Of a stretch of 54,726 nucleotides of DNA, positions 40,947 to 50,825 are shown one piece after another. The translations under genes and the position numbers were made by a program. The notes below the pieces were generated by a model. That model worked only from the letters and a program-made list of their open reading frames with translations, was not told the origin of the DNA and did no database searches. Within the stretch, counting starts at the first letter, position 1, and the number at the start of each line of letters is the position of its first letter. Origin of the DNA: Propionibacteriaceae bacterium (GTDB lineage: Bacteria; Actinomycetota; Actinomycetes; Propionibacteriales; Propionibacteriaceae); the NCBI GenBank assembly GCA_027492675.1, contig JAPUEI010000077.1, forward strand, positions 1 to 54,726, in the 5' to 3' direction.

Positions 40947-43676
40947 TCAGAAGCCGTGCGCTACCCGGCTGGCCTGCTCGGCCGCCTTGAACAGGCCGAA
41001 CCTCGGCAGGAACTTGTCCCAGTCGATGGCGTGGGCGTCGATCTCTGGGCCGTCGATGCAGGCGTGCTTGCGCACCAGCTTGTCGCCCTCGGTGACCGGG
41101 ACCATGCACGCGCCGCACATACCCGTCGCGTCGACCATGATCGAGTTGAGGCTGGCGACGCAGTGCACGCCGTACGGCTTGGTCAGGTCGGACACGCCGC
41201 GCATCATCATCGGTGGACCGATCGTGACGACCTCGGCGATCGTGCGTCCCTTGCCGTCACGGTTGTCGTCGAGCATCTCCGTGAGCGGTGCGGTGACGAA
41301 GCCGGCGATGCCGTACGAGCCGTCGTTGGTCGTGTAGATGACGTCGAGCTGGTCGCCGTACTCGGCCTTGATCCGGCCGATGCGCTCGTCGGCTTCGTTC
41401 CAGAACATGAGGTCGCGGCTACGGAAGCCCGAGATCAGCGTGACGTGGTTGCCCAGGCGAAGGTGCTCGCGCATGATCGGGTACACCGGCGGCAGTCCGA
41501 GGCCACCGGCCGTGAACACCACGGTCGCGTCCTCGTACTTCGTGAGCTCGCTCGGCCGACCCAGCGGTCCGGCCACGCCGGCCAACGCCATGCCGACGGT
41601 CATCTGGTTGAGCTGCAGCGTCGATGTGCCCATGGCCTGAACCACGAGGGTGATCGTGCCGGCGCCCGAATCCCAGTCGGCCAGCGTCAGCGGGATCAGC
41701 TCGCCATCAGCAGTGGGCAGCACGCGAACGAACTGCCCGGCCTGCGCCGATCGGGCGATGACCGGTGCGCGTACGGTGAACTCCTCGATGCCCTGGCTGA
41801 GATGGGTCTTGCCCACGATGACGGGCAGCTCGCTGGCGAGCTCGGTGTACGTGAGGGCCTTGGCTACCCTCTCGGACACTTCGGCAGGACTGACGTGGGC
41901 CATCGTCGCCAGGATCTCCCGCGCCGCCGCCTGGCCGTCCCCAGCCGCACGGATCGCCGTCGAGCCACCGCGGGCGGCATCGCCACCGGTGTAGATGCCG
42001 GGGATCGAGGTCTCCTTGGAGCCCGCGTCGCCGGTCTGCTCGATGGTGCCGTACTTGGACACCGTCAGCCTCGGCTCCGAGTCCTTGATGATCGGGTTCG
42101 CCGAGTTGCCCAGCGCCATGATGACGAGGTCGGCGTCGATGACGTCCGTACGACCGGTGGGGACCGGGCTACGGCGACCGGACGCGTCCGGCTCGCCCAG
42201 AGCGATGATCTCGACGGTGGCGCTCTTCACGAAGTGGGTGTCGTCGCCGCTGAACTCGATCGGCGAGCGCAGCACCTCCAGCTCGATGCCCTCCTCGAGC
42301 GCGTGCTCGAGCTCCTCCACGCGGGCCGGCATCTCGGCCCGGGTCCGGCGGTAGACGATGGTCACGTTGCCGCCGAGGCGGCGTGCTGTACGGGCGGCGT
42401 CCATCGCGGTGTTGCCGCCGCCGATGATCAGCACCTGCTTGTCCTTCACCGCGGGCAAGGGCGTCTCGTGGTTGCTCTTGTGACCTTGCATGAGGTTCAC
42501 GCGGGTGAGGAACTCGTTGGCGCTCATGACGTTGAGCAGGTGCTCGCCGGGCACGTTGAGGAACCGGGGAAGCCCCGCACCGCTGCCCACGAAGACCTTC
42601 GCGAAGCCTGCGCGACGCAGTTGCTCGAGCGTCGCCGTCTTGCCGACGACGAAGTTCGTGACGAACCGACCGCCGAGCGCCCGGATCTTCTCCACGACGT
42701 CGTCGATGAGCTGGTTCGGGAGCCGGAACTCCGGGATGCCGTAGCGCAGCACGCCGCCCAACTCGTGGAAGGCCTCGAACACGGTCACCGGGAAGCCCTC
42801 AGCGGCCAGCAGGTACGCGGTGATCAGCCCGGACGGCCCCGAGCCGACGATCGCCACGGGCGGCCTGACAGCGAGTTCCCACGGATCCCGTACGCCCGTG
42901 AAGCGGGCCTTCAGCCGCTCCGGCTCGGCCAGCTTCTCCCATTCGGGAAGGAACCACTCGAGCTGGCCGATGCTCATGGAGTGCTTGTGGATGCACATCC
43001 CCTGGCACTGGAGCTCCTGCGGGCACACGCGTCCGGTCACATTGGGCAGCGGGTTGCAGGACTCGAGCATCTCGAGCGCCTCGCGGAACTTGCCCTCCCC
43101 CAGCAGCTCGAACATCTGCGGGATGTGGATCTGCACAGGACACCCGCCCTGTGGCTCCTTGTGCCCTGCGATCAGCACGCCCAGCTCGCACGGAGCCTCG
43201 GCGCACTGCTTGTCGCGCAGCGCCTCGAGCCAGATGAACAGCTCGACATCGCGCCTCGTGTAGCCGAGGTCCATGTAGCCGAGGAAGCCCTTGTTGACCA
43301 GCTCGAAATCCTCGGAGCGCACCTCCGGCTCACGGATGTACGGGCCGATGGCGTTCCCGGCGGGCCAGTTCTGGCTGAGCCCGGCGAACATCGGGTAGCG
43401 CTTCGACATGTGCTGATCGAGCGCCCTGATGAACATGCGCTTCTTGCCCAAGGGCAGGCGCCACAGGAACCGCATCATGACGCGGCTGCCGTCGTCGTCC
43501 CGGCTGAGCACGTCCCACACCGACGCGATGAAGTGCGCGCTCAGCTCGTCCTGACGGAACTCCCAGGCGACCGCCTCCATGCCGTCGGCGGTGAACAGGT
43601 CACGGAACGACCGCGGGTCCGCCGACAGTCGCCGCTCCAGCAACCCCAGCTGGCTCGAGAACCCTGAGTCGTTCAT
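40947..43676 (-). CDS. Single-chain NfnB-NfnA-like ferredoxin/NADP(H) flavoenzyme
   Basis: The 909-aa protein has a ~140-aa N-terminal extension and then a GltD/NfnB-like half (residues ~150-600). That half has a Cys-rich cluster region (KQCAEAPC, GGCPVQIHIP, VCPQELQCQGMC), the FAD motif VAIVGSGPSGLITAYLLAAE and the NAD(P) motif VLIIGGGNTAMDAARTARRL. The C-terminal third is NfnA/PyrK-like: an FNR FAD-binding domain and a closing IMVDATGMCGACMVP...ACIDGPEIDAH, with three Cys plus an Asp where NfnA places its [2Fe-2S] ligands. Known NfnAB enzymes couple ferredoxin and NADH to NADP+ reduction by electron bifurcation. It overlaps nifJ by ATGA. Start ATG 43676. Confidence 0.9.
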   Translation of the reverse strand: MNDSGFSSQLGLLERRLSADPRSFRDLFTADGMEAVAWEFRQDELSAHFIASVWDVLSRDDDGSRVMMRFLWRLPLGKKRMFIRALDQHMSKRYPMFAGLSQNWPAGNAIGPYIREPEVRSEDFELVNKGFLGYMDLGYTRRDVELFIWLEALRDKQCAEAPCELGVLIAGHKEPQGGCPVQIHIPQMFELLGEGKFREALEMLESCNPLPNVTGRVCPQELQCQGMCIHKHSMSIGQLEWFLPEWEKLAEPERLKARFTGVRDPWELAVRPPVAIVGSGPSGLITAYLLAAEGFPVTVFEAFHELGGVLRYGIPEFRLPNQLIDDVVEKIRALGGRFVTNFVVGKTATLEQLRRAGFAKVFVGSGAGLPRFLNVPGEHLLNVMSANEFLTRVNLMQGHKSNHETPLPAVKDKQVLIIGGGNTAMDAARTARRLGGNVTIVYRRTRAEMPARVEELEHALEEGIELEVLRSPIEFSGDDTHFVKSATVEIIALGEPDASGRRSPVPTGRTDVIDADLVIMALGNSANPIIKDSEPRLTVSKYGTIEQTGDAGSKETSIPGIYTGGDAARGGSTAIRAAGDGQAAAREILATMAHVSPAEVSERVAKALTYTELASELPVIVGKTHLSQGIEEFTVRAPVIARSAQAGQFVRVLPTADGELIPLTLADWDSGAGTITLVVQAMGTSTLQLNQMTVGMALAGVAGPLGRPSELTKYEDATVVFTAGGLGLPPVYPIMREHLRLGNHVTLISGFRSRDLMFWNEADERIGRIKAEYGDQLDVIYTTNDGSYGIAGFVTAPLTEMLDDNRDGKGRTIAEVVTIGPPMMMRGVSDLTKPYGVHCVASLNSIMVDATGMCGACMVPVTEGDKLVRKHACIDGPEIDAHAIDWDKFLPRFGLFKAAEQASRVAHGF

Positions 43677-46600
43677 TTGATGATCTCCGCATCACACGTG
43701 GCCTTGACCCGCGACATGCGGGCCGACAGCTCGTCGGTCAGCGCCAGGCCCTCGAGCGCTTCGGGCAGCATGCGCCCGACCGTCCGGGGCTCGCCGTCGA
43801 CGACGATGGTCGCCTTCTCGAACAGCTGCGGCAGCTCCTGGTAGCAGGTCGCGCAGTCGTTGCACTTCGAGAGGTCCTCGACATCGAGCCAGATCGGACG
43901 CTCAGTCGTCGCGGTTGCCGCAGGAGCGGCAGCCGGAGCCGTCGCCATCGCGGACCCGCCGCCGAGAAGACCCAGATGCAGCGGGTTCCCTGCGGGTGCG
44001 GCACTCGAGGTGGCCAGGTCGGCCATCGCCTGGGCGATGACGTCGAGGGCCGACTCGCGGGCGTCAACCGCCTCGGAGTAGCGGGCCGAGAGCGCGTCCA
44101 GCTCCGCCTTGTGGGCGGCCGACAGGACAGCTTCGGACTGGCCCGCGAGGAACTGCAGCGTCCGCCAGTACTGACGGCGGTCCTCGACCATCGCCACGAT
44201 GCCGGCCGAACAGGCCATCTTCACCAGCTGCTCGCGACGGTCGGTCGTGTAGACGAACGGCGTACGCGCGGCACGCTGGCCGACGGGGAGCTCGACGTAT
44301 TCGGCGATCGGGATCGCCCCGTCCTCCTCGTGCGCCGCCAGCCACCGGAACTGCTTGGCGAAGCGCTGCTCGCCGATGGCGAAGTCGGCCGGGGTGTACG
44401 GCTGCTTCATGACCTGGACCTTGCCGTCCGCGTCGCGGTACGTCATCGCCTTGGTCACCCACAGCCCGTTCGGCTCACGGTTCCCGTCGAGGCTGAACCG
44501 CTCCGAGATCGTCCGGCCCTTCCGCGGGTCGTGGATGAACAGCGGGCTGACCCGGCTGTCCACGGCCAGCTGGGAGCGCTGGTTGGCGAGGTCCTCGGGC
44601 ATGCCGTTCTCGGTGTCGCACGGCGTGTACACCACCATCAGCGACGCGCCCTGGCTGTAGCCGAGCATCTCGCCCGACGCCAGCAGGAAGTGCCGGTGGT
44701 ACGCGGTCGAGGTCGAGCACACGTACACGTTCGGGTGGAACGCGGCGAGCAGCCCGAGCTCCTTGCGGCTCTCCTGCTTGCCGTTGTGCGTGCTGCCGTA
44801 GCGGGCGAGGTCGGCGTCCTGGCCGGTGTACGTGGCCGTGGATGCCTGTCCGCCGGTGTTCGAGTAGCCGCCCGTGTCGAGCACCAGCGACTTGATGGGC
44901 GTGCCGGCTGCCAGCACCCGCGACATCGCGCCAAAGCCGATGTCGAAGGCCGCGCCGTCACCGCTGATCGTCACCACCACGGGCACGAGCGCGCGCTCGG
45001 CCGGGGTGAAGTCACGCCACGACAAGGTCTTGAGCGCCGCGTCGTGCACGCTTGCGTCGTAGGCGCCGTCGAGCTCCATGCGGGCCACGCGCAGCGCGCG
45101 GACCTCGTCGACCAGGCCGGAGACCAGGCCCTCGTAGATGCCGACCGCGAGCGGCTGGGCGTCCTGGAACAGGCCGTTGACCCACGGGTCGAGGTACGGC
45201 GAGAACGGCATCGTCGAGGCGTACACGCTGGAGCAGCCGGTCGAGTTGGCGATGACGGTCGGCGCGGGGCCGTTGCCGGTCGGGCCCGACTCGTACAGGT
45301 AGAGCCGCTTCTCGAGCTTCTCCAGCACTGAGGCCACCCGCACCGCGCGGGGGCTGCCCGCGGGGACACTGGACGTCAACGCGGTCAGCTTCTCGATGAG
45401 CTCGTCGAGCTCACGCAGGTGCGCCTGCCGCTGGTCCTCGCCGACCCGGTGGGTCAGCGAGTTGAACAGGTGGATCGCCGTGACCTCACCGCAGCCGCGG
45501 CAGGCGCCGTGACCACCGGTCATCGAGTAGTAGTCGTCGCGGGCCAGCAGGATCCGCTTGATGTCACCGCCAGGGGCCGTGGCGTCGACGGTGAGCCGCT
45601 TGGGCGTGACCGGCAGCGTTGTCAGCCGCTCGAAGCGGGACTCCAGCATCTCCAGCAGGACGTCGTCCTGCTCCTGGCTGACGAGCGCGTCAGGTCCGCA
45701 GACCTCGACGCACTGCATGCAGCCGGTGCACTTCCACGGGTCGATGACCGCGCTGAACAGTGCGCCGTTGCCGGAGCACTTCTTCTCCTCGGCGTCGAAG
45801 ATCGGACGGGTACGGGCCACGGGGAATGCGGCGATCGCACCGACGATCTGGTCGCACTCGGCCGTCGGCAGGGGCTCGCCGGACAGCGCCGTCATCGCCT
45901 CGGACGCGATGCTCGCGAAGTCGCTCGCACCCGAGGACGTGACGAACAGGCGCCGCACCTCGTCGGTCCACGCCGGCACCATCCCGTACCACGTGTCGCG
46001 CTTCTTCGGCACCAGGCCGGACGCGTCGATCGCCGACGTCAGCAGGTCGCTGATCTCGTGACCGGAGTTCGGGATGGCGTTGTCGGGGCACGCGATCGCG
46101 CACTCCATGCACGCCGTACAGCCGGTCGGGTCGAAGATCGGCACGTTGCGGCGGAAGATGCCCTTGTTCTTGCCCGCGGCGGTGCCGGCCGGCATGAACA
46201 GGCCCGTGCCCGGGAGCACCGGAGCCTCGTCGATGACGCCTTCGCGGAACGGCTTGGCGACGACCTCCTCGTAGTAGGCCGGGTCGAACAGGCCGCTGGT
46301 ACGGGCCGTGCCGACCGACGGGGACATCGCCAGCGAGAGCGCGGGGCGACGCGTGCGCATCTCGGTGGCCTCGACGGCCTCGAACGCCGGGTCGGTGTAG
46401 TCGACCAGCATGGAGGCCTGCATGCCGTCGCGAACGACGGCCATGTTGGCCTCGACGACCTTCTCACCGCGGCGGCCGAACTTCTTGGCCAGCTCCGCAC
46501 GCACCTCGGCCTCGGTCTCAGCCTGCCCACCGTCATGCGCGACGGCATCGACGTGGCCGAGGATCGCGCCGATGAACGCGATGCCCATCATGCGGGTCTC

Positions 46601-48661
46601 GTACTCCGGGTTGGGAGCGTGCGACCGGGCGATCTTGAACGCGTCCACGACGTAGAACTTGATGCCCCGCTCGCGCATCACGCGCCGGGCGAACGCGGGC
46701 AGCTCGGCCCAGACGGCCAGCGGCTCCTTGCTCGACTGCATGATCAGCGTGCCGCCGTTGATCAGGCCCTTGAGCGGGTTGGTGTGCGAGAACACCTGGT
46801 GGTCGGGGGCGACGACGACCTCGACGTCCTCGAGCTCGGCGTTGGTGATGAGTACGGGCTCGGGCGACAAGGTGATGTAGTAGTTGGTCGCCGCGCCAGA
46901 CTTCTCCGAGCCGTACTTGGGTGCCGACTTCGAGTGCATGCCCAGCAAGGAGCTCAGCAGGTCGGTGAGCAGCTTGCCGGTCGCGATCGTGCCGTAGCCG
47001 CCGACGGAGTGGAAGCGGATCCGCAAGGCCTCCGGCGGGAGGACGCGCGGGTTCGGGCCCGTCTCGAGCGCCATCAGCTCGGTCTCCGGGTAGGCCTGGC
47101 GAAGCTTGTCCTGGAACGCCGCGACGGCCGGAGTCGGGTTGGCCGTGAAGAACTGCGAGCCGAGGTACACCAGCGGCGACGGGTTGCCCGACACCATGTT
47201 CTGGAAGCCGGCGACGAGGTGCCGCGGCTGTACGTCGTGACCGCCGAGTCCGAAGATCGCGGTGGTGAGGCGCGGGAGCGCGGCCAGGCCGGGGACGCCG
47301 GCGAACAGGTCGGTGCCGGCCTCGGCGTTGGCGCGTGCGTGGAACAGGGCGCTGGTGACGGCCCGGGTGAGGGCGGTGTCGTCGGAGCGCTCGAGGACCG
47401 TGATGGCCTTGGCGTTGCCGATGGCGGCGACGAGCTCGGCCTCGGGGAACGGCTGCAGCATCTTGACCGAGACGACGCCGACCTTGAGGCCCTGCGACCG
47501 CAGGTGCGGCAGGATCGCGCGGACGTCGTCGGTGATCGAGCCCATGCCGACCATCACGTAGTCGGCGTCCTCGCACTCGTACACGTGAACCGGTGCGTAC
47601 GACCGGCCGCTGAGCTCGCTGTACTCCGCCATCGCCTGCCGCACGATCGCCGGCACGGCGCTCGCGAAGTGGGTGCGATGGTCGGCGGCGCCAGCCTGGA
47701 AGTCGGGCTGGTTCTGCACGGGGCCGGTGAGGCCGGGGTTGTGCGGGTCGACCAGGGCCGGTACGAGCTGGCGCGTGCCCTTGGCGAAGGCATTCAGCCA
47801 CTGCCGGCGCCACTGGTTGTGCAGGCTGTCCGGGATCCACGCCAGCGTGGCCGTCAGCACCGACTCGTCGCCGTCTTCGACCGCGTCGCTCTGGGCCGTG
47901 AGGTGGGCTCGGAGTGCCGCGAGGTCCTTGGCGTCGATGTCGGCGACGTGGCGGTCGAGGAAGCGCTCGAGCTGGAAGACCCGGCCCTTCGCGCCGAACA
48001 GCAGTTCCTGGGCGACCGTCGGGCACGGGATACGCCCGGCGGGGTCTCCCAGGTAGTTCTTGATCATCTCGGGCTCGGGCAGCAGCACCTCGCTCATCAC
48101 GTGGCTGGTCGCGAACCCGTCCATCGCGTTGGCGACGGGCACCAGCGACAGGGCGGACGTGCGGTACGAGATGGCGGCGAGGTCTGCGGCCTCCTGCGCG
48201 TTGGAGCCGAACAGCACCGTGTAGCCGGTCGGCAGCAGCGCGTACACGTCGTCGTGCCCGGCCATCACGTTGAGGGAGTGCTTGGTCACCACGCGCGCCG
48301 CGACCTGCAGCACGAAGCCGCCGATCTTCTTGCCGACGGTGACGTAGTGCGACTCGAGCCCGTATAGGATGCCCTGGCTCGACGACGCGTTGGAGATGAA
48401 GTTGCCTCCGGTGAGCGCCGCACCCAAGGCGCCGCTCTGGGCGGAGTGCTCGCCCTCGGTCTCGACGAAGAACGGGTGCTTGCCCCAGACGTTGAGCTGG
48501 CCCTCGGCACGCGCGGCCTCGAACGTCTCGGAGATCTCGGTTGAGGGGGTGATCGGGTAGCCGATCACGCCGCCGCAGACATGCTTCATGACGTACGCGA
48601 CGGCGCCGTTTCCGTTGATGACCTCGGGGATACCGGGGTAGGTATGCGTCTTCTCAGACAT
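43673..48661 (-). CDS. nifJ: NifJ-type pyruvate (2-oxoacid):ferredoxin oxidoreductase fused to a ferredoxin-like domain
   Basis: This 1662-aa thiamine-diphosphate enzyme oxidises pyruvate or another 2-oxoacid with CoA to acyl-CoA, CO2 and reduced ferredoxin. The N-terminal PP-like domain carries [14 protein letters not shown]. The central gamma-like domain begins [20 protein letters not shown]. Two [4Fe-4S] clusters start at Cys848 ([12 protein letters not shown]) and Cys978 ([13 protein letters not shown]). The ThDP domain has HGACRGCGE (~1050), [15 protein letters not shown] (~1232) and SNTGGQ. An Ala/Pro linker leads to a third ferredoxin-like segment from Cys1600 ([10 protein letters not shown]). 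Typical NifJ is near 1200 aa. GAGGGAG precedes ATG 48661. It is first in an operon with the Nfn-like gene. Confidence 0.93.
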   Translation of the reverse strand: MSEKTHTYPGIPEVINGNGAVAYVMKHVCGGVIGYPITPSTEISETFEAARAEGQLNVWGKHPFFVETEGEHSAQSGALGAALTGGNFISNASSSQGILYGLESHYVTVGKKIGGFVLQVAARVVTKHSLNVMAGHDDVYALLPTGYTVLFGSNAQEAADLAAISYRTSALSLVPVANAMDGFATSHVMSEVLLPEPEMIKNYLGDPAGRIPCPTVAQELLFGAKGRVFQLERFLDRHVADIDAKDLAALRAHLTAQSDAVEDGDESVLTATLAWIPDSLHNQWRRQWLNAFAKGTRQLVPALVDPHNPGLTGPVQNQPDFQAGAADHRTHFASAVPAIVRQAMAEYSELSGRSYAPVHVYECEDADYVMVGMGSITDDVRAILPHLRSQGLKVGVVSVKMLQPFPEAELVAAIGNAKAITVLERSDDTALTRAVTSALFHARANAEAGTDLFAGVPGLAALPRLTTAIFGLGGHDVQPRHLVAGFQNMVSGNPSPLVYLGSQFFTANPTPAVAAFQDKLRQAYPETELMALETGPNPRVLPPEALRIRFHSVGGYGTIATGKLLTDLLSSLLGMHSKSAPKYGSEKSGAATNYYITLSPEPVLITNAELEDVEVVVAPDHQVFSHTNPLKGLINGGTLIMQSSKEPLAVWAELPAFARRVMRERGIKFYVVDAFKIARSHAPNPEYETRMMGIAFIGAILGHVDAVAHDGGQAETEAEVRAELAKKFGRRGEKVVEANMAVVRDGMQASMLVDYTDPAFEAVEATEMRTRRPALSLAMSPSVGTARTSGLFDPAYYEEVVAKPFREGVIDEAPVLPGTGLFMPAGTAAGKNKGIFRRNVPIFDPTGCTACMECAIACPDNAIPNSGHEISDLLTSAIDASGLVPKKRDTWYGMVPAWTDEVRRLFVTSSGASDFASIASEAMTALSGEPLPTAECDQIVGAIAAFPVARTRPIFDAEEKKCSGNGALFSAVIDPWKCTGCMQCVEVCGPDALVSQEQDDVLLEMLESRFERLTTLPVTPKRLTVDATAPGGDIKRILLARDDYYSMTGGHGACRGCGEVTAIHLFNSLTHRVGEDQRQAHLRELDELIEKLTALTSSVPAGSPRAVRVASVLEKLEKRLYLYESGPTGNGPAPTVIANSTGCSSVYASTMPFSPYLDPWVNGLFQDAQPLAVGIYEGLVSGLVDEVRALRVARMELDGAYDASVHDAALKTLSWRDFTPAERALVPVVVTISGDGAAFDIGFGAMSRVLAAGTPIKSLVLDTGGYSNTGGQASTATYTGQDADLARYGSTHNGKQESRKELGLLAAFHPNVYVCSTSTAYHRHFLLASGEMLGYSQGASLMVVYTPCDTENGMPEDLANQRSQLAVDSRVSPLFIHDPRKGRTISERFSLDGNREPNGLWVTKAMTYRDADGKVQVMKQPYTPADFAIGEQRFAKQFRWLAAHEEDGAIPIAEYVELPVGQRAARTPFVYTTDRREQLVKMACSAGIVAMVEDRRQYWRTLQFLAGQSEAVLSAAHKAELDALSARYSEAVDARESALDVIAQAMADLATSSAAPAGNPLHLGLLGGGSAMATAPAAAPAATATTERPIWLDVEDLSKCNDCATCYQELPQLFEKATIVVDGEPRTVGRMLPEALEGLALTDELSARMSRVKATCDAEIIK

Positions 48662-48856
48662 GCCACGCTCCCTCTCAGCGCTTTCGGTCGGAGAAAGCCC
48701 GCTCTCACCAACCAGCCCTGGGCGACGGTGCCCTGGCTAGATGCATTGTGCACTTCGTATCCGGGGCGCGGGCGGGCACCCCCCATTTTCCCGGAGTTGC
48801 CGGATTCGGAATCGAATGGCCGTCGACGAAATATCAATCCAGGTAGCGATTTCATC

Positions 48857-48875
48857 ATGTCAACACTGTTCACAT
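48857..48875. promoter_or_regulatory. Inverted repeat over a TTGACA box upstream of nifJ
   Basis: Read on the minus strand, ATGTGAACA-G-TGTTGACAT (9-bp arms, one mismatch) includes TTGACA at 48864-48859 as a possible -35 of nifJ. The half-site TGTGA resembles CRP/FNR-family sites, and the overall word also recalls Rex-type sites. No good -10 at 17 bp was found. A redox- or carbon-responsive regulator would make sense for the nifJ operon; this is inference. Confidence 0.4.
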
Positions 48876-48919
48876 CTGTGAGTCCTCGTGGCGAGGTGGA
48901 GGGTTCGGCAGTCTCGTGC

Positions 48920-48925
48920 CAGGGT
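48920..48925 (+). promoter_or_regulatory. -10 box of a leaderless promoter (YeiH-type gene)
   Basis: CAGGGT followed by 7 nt and GTG 48933 matches the spacing of the other leaderless promoters in the window. Confidence 0.5.
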
Positions 48926-48932
48926 GATCCGT

Positions 48933-49922
48933 GTGACTTACCTGCGTCGTCTTCTGCCCGGCCTCGTCCTTCCCTTGGCCATCGGCGCCATCGCCTACGG
49001 GGTGGGCCACCTCGTCCCCGTGCTCGGCGGCCCGGTCGTCGCGATCCTCCTGGGCCTGATCGTCGGCCAGGTCGCCGGACAGCGCGAGTCGTGGAAGCCA
49101 GGCGTCACCTTCGCCTCGAAGAAGGTGCTGCAGACCTCGATCGTGCTGCTCGGCGCGACGATGTCGCTGGCGCAGATCGCGAGTACGGGAGGTCGTACGC
49201 TCCCGGTGCTGCTCGGCACCCTGGTCGTCGCCCTGGCAGGCGGCGCGCTGCTCACCCGGCTGCTCGGCGTGGAGAAGATCACCGGCACGCTCGTGACGTA
49301 CGGCACGGGCATCTGTGGCGCCTCCGCGATCGCCACGATGAGCGCGGTCATCGGCGCTCCGGCCACCTCGATCGCGTTCTCCGTGACGGTCATCGTCGTC
49401 TACAACGTGCTCGGAGCCGTCACGTTCCCGATCGTCGGCCACCTCATGGGCCTGTCGCAGGAGGCGTTCGGGCTGTGGGCCGGCACCGCCGTCAACGACA
49501 CCTCCTCTGTCGTCGCGGCAGCCACGGTGTACGGCGCGACCGCCGTCTCCGTCGCCGTGATCGTCAAGCTCACCCGGACGCTCGCGATCATCCCGCTGGC
49601 CCTGTTCGAGTCGTGGCGGACCCACCGCCACTCCGAGGCCGGAACCCGACCCGCCTGGTGGAAGCTGGTGCCGACCTTCCTCGTGCTGTTCCTCGTCGCC
49701 GCGGCGGCCCGGTCGCTGGGGTTGGTTCCCAGCTCCTGGGGCCCGGCCATCAAGGAGATCGCGTACATCGGCACCACCGTCGCCATGGCCGCCGTCGGCA
49801 TGAGCTCCTCACTGGGGGCGATCAAGCGGGCGGGTTGGAGACCCGTCGCTCTCGGTGGTCTCCTCTGGCTGCTCGTGTCGGGGTCCTCCCTGGGTCTGCA
49901 GTGGGTCTCGGGCACGCTCTGA
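48933..49922 (+). CDS. YeiH/UPF0324-family membrane protein (putative sulfate exporter)
   Basis: The 329-aa protein has about ten hydrophobic segments in the family-typical order: LPLAIGAIAYGVGHLVPVLG, ITGTLVTYGTGICGASAIAT (a signature of the UPF0324 family, residues ~111-130), and LWAGTAVNDTSSVVAAATVY. Members are annotated as putative sulfate exporters (PSE family) without strong proof. I choose GTG 48933 rather than the longer frame from 48888 because CAGGGT stands 7 nt ahead and the protein then begins VTYLRRLLPG. It is divergent from nifJ. Confidence 0.88.
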   Translation: MTYLRRLLPGLVLPLAIGAIAYGVGHLVPVLGGPVVAILLGLIVGQVAGQRESWKPGVTFASKKVLQTSIVLLGATMSLAQIASTGGRTLPVLLGTLVVALAGGALLTRLLGVEKITGTLVTYGTGICGASAIATMSAVIGAPATSIAFSVTVIVVYNVLGAVTFPIVGHLMGLSQEAFGLWAGTAVNDTSSVVAAATVYGATAVSVAVIVKLTRTLAIIPLALFESWRTHRHSEAGTRPAWWKLVPTFLVLFLVAAAARSLGLVPSSWGPAIKEIAYIGTTVAMAAVGMSSSLGAIKRAGWRPVALGGLLWLLVSGSSLGLQWVSGTL

Positions 49923-49938
49923 GACGTGCGAACGGCCC

Positions 49939-50733
49939 TCACGCCGCGGCCAGCCGGGCCAGGCTTCGCCGCAGGGCCTGCAGTCCTCGGTCCTCCATGC
50001 GGCGTACCGTCGGCTCGCTGAGCCCGAGTTCGGCCGCGAGCTCCCTGCGGTTGACCGGAGGCCCATCGAAGCCGAACCGACGCCGGATGACCTGACGCAC
50101 CTCGGGAGGCAGGCGTCCGACGAGGCGCTCCAGCTCGTCGAGATCATCGATGGGCTGGAGGTGGTGCACCGCCGCCCGATCCTCCACCTCGCGGGCCGCA
50201 TCGAGGGGCGCCGGCCACAGCACCTGCCGTACGGCCTCGTTCGACCTCCCCGGAACCTCGGCCGCACTGACCGTCCGACCCAACCGCTGCATCAGGTCGG
50301 ACTCCGTCCTCCGCCGCGCGAAGTGGCGGGCGAGCTCCTTGACCGGCACCTCGACCCGGCCGCATTGCGTCGCCACCGCGCGACGGACTCCCGCCCTGAT
50401 CCACGCGGCGGCGTACGGTCCGAACCGGCCACGCCGGTGGTCGTACCGCAACAAAGCCTCGGCCATCGCCACGAAGCCCTCCTGGACCACCTCGGAGAAC
50501 TGGGCCGTCGATATCCCGAGCTCACCCCGCGCGATGGCCTTCACCAGCCCGGTGTTGGCCAGCAGCAACCTTTCCCGCGCGCGCCGACCCTCGTGCGCCA
50601 GGATCAGCAGCTCGCACGCCGTCCCTTCTGCCCTGACCGCGCCGACCAGTGCGCCCTCGGCGAGCACGCCGACCTCGACAGCGACCGCGAGGGCTGCCTC
50701 CTCGAGCTCCGTGAGCAGGTGTGTGACCGTCAT
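49939..50733 (-). CDS. Sigma-70 family RNA polymerase sigma factor
   Basis: The 264-aa protein has region 2 at residues ~55-120 (ANTGLVKAIARGELGISTAQ, FGPYAAAWIRAGVRRAVA), region 3 around 145-165 (QRLGRTVSAAEV) and region 4 at ~205-262 (LPPEVRQVIRRRFGFDGPPV, ELAAELGLSEPTVRRMEDRG). It lacks region 1.1 and is shorter than primary sigma factors. It is thus an alternative group-2/3-like factor rather than an ECF factor, which would lack region 3. No anti-sigma gene adjoins it. Located just downstream of dnaG, same strand. Confidence 0.88.
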   Translation of the reverse strand: MTVTHLLTELEEAALAVAVEVGVLAEGALVGAVRAEGTACELLILAHEGRRARERLLLANTGLVKAIARGELGISTAQFSEVVQEGFVAMAEALLRYDHRRGRFGPYAAAWIRAGVRRAVATQCGRVEVPVKELARHFARRRTESDLMQRLGRTVSAAEVPGRSNEAVRQVLWPAPLDAAREVEDRAAVHHLQPIDDLDELERLVGRLPPEVRQVIRRRFGFDGPPVNRRELAAELGLSEPTVRRMEDRGLQALRRSLARLAAA

Positions 50734-50773
50734 GCCCTGACCATGTGCCCGGGAGCGGGTCGTGCGTCAGTTG

Positions 50774-50820
50774 TCCACAGAAGTTCTCGGACAACACCGC
50801 GACAACACCAGTTCTGTGGA
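50774..50820 (-). terminator. 9-bp inverted repeat between dnaG and the sigma gene
   Basis: TCCACAGAA (50774-50782) and TTCTGTGGA (50812-50820) pair perfectly across a 29-nt loop that itself contains two GACAACACC direct repeats. It lies directly after the dnaG stop and may end or attenuate that transcript, or be part of the sigma gene promoter. Confidence 0.35.
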
Positions 50821-50825
50821 GTCGC

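Noticed and set aside
40233..48367. Open frames of 1144 and 982 codons on the plus strand opposite the Nfn-like and nifJ genes
   Set aside because: Third-base bias leaves the complement open. The translations have no recognisable motif, while the minus strand encodes complete enzymes.
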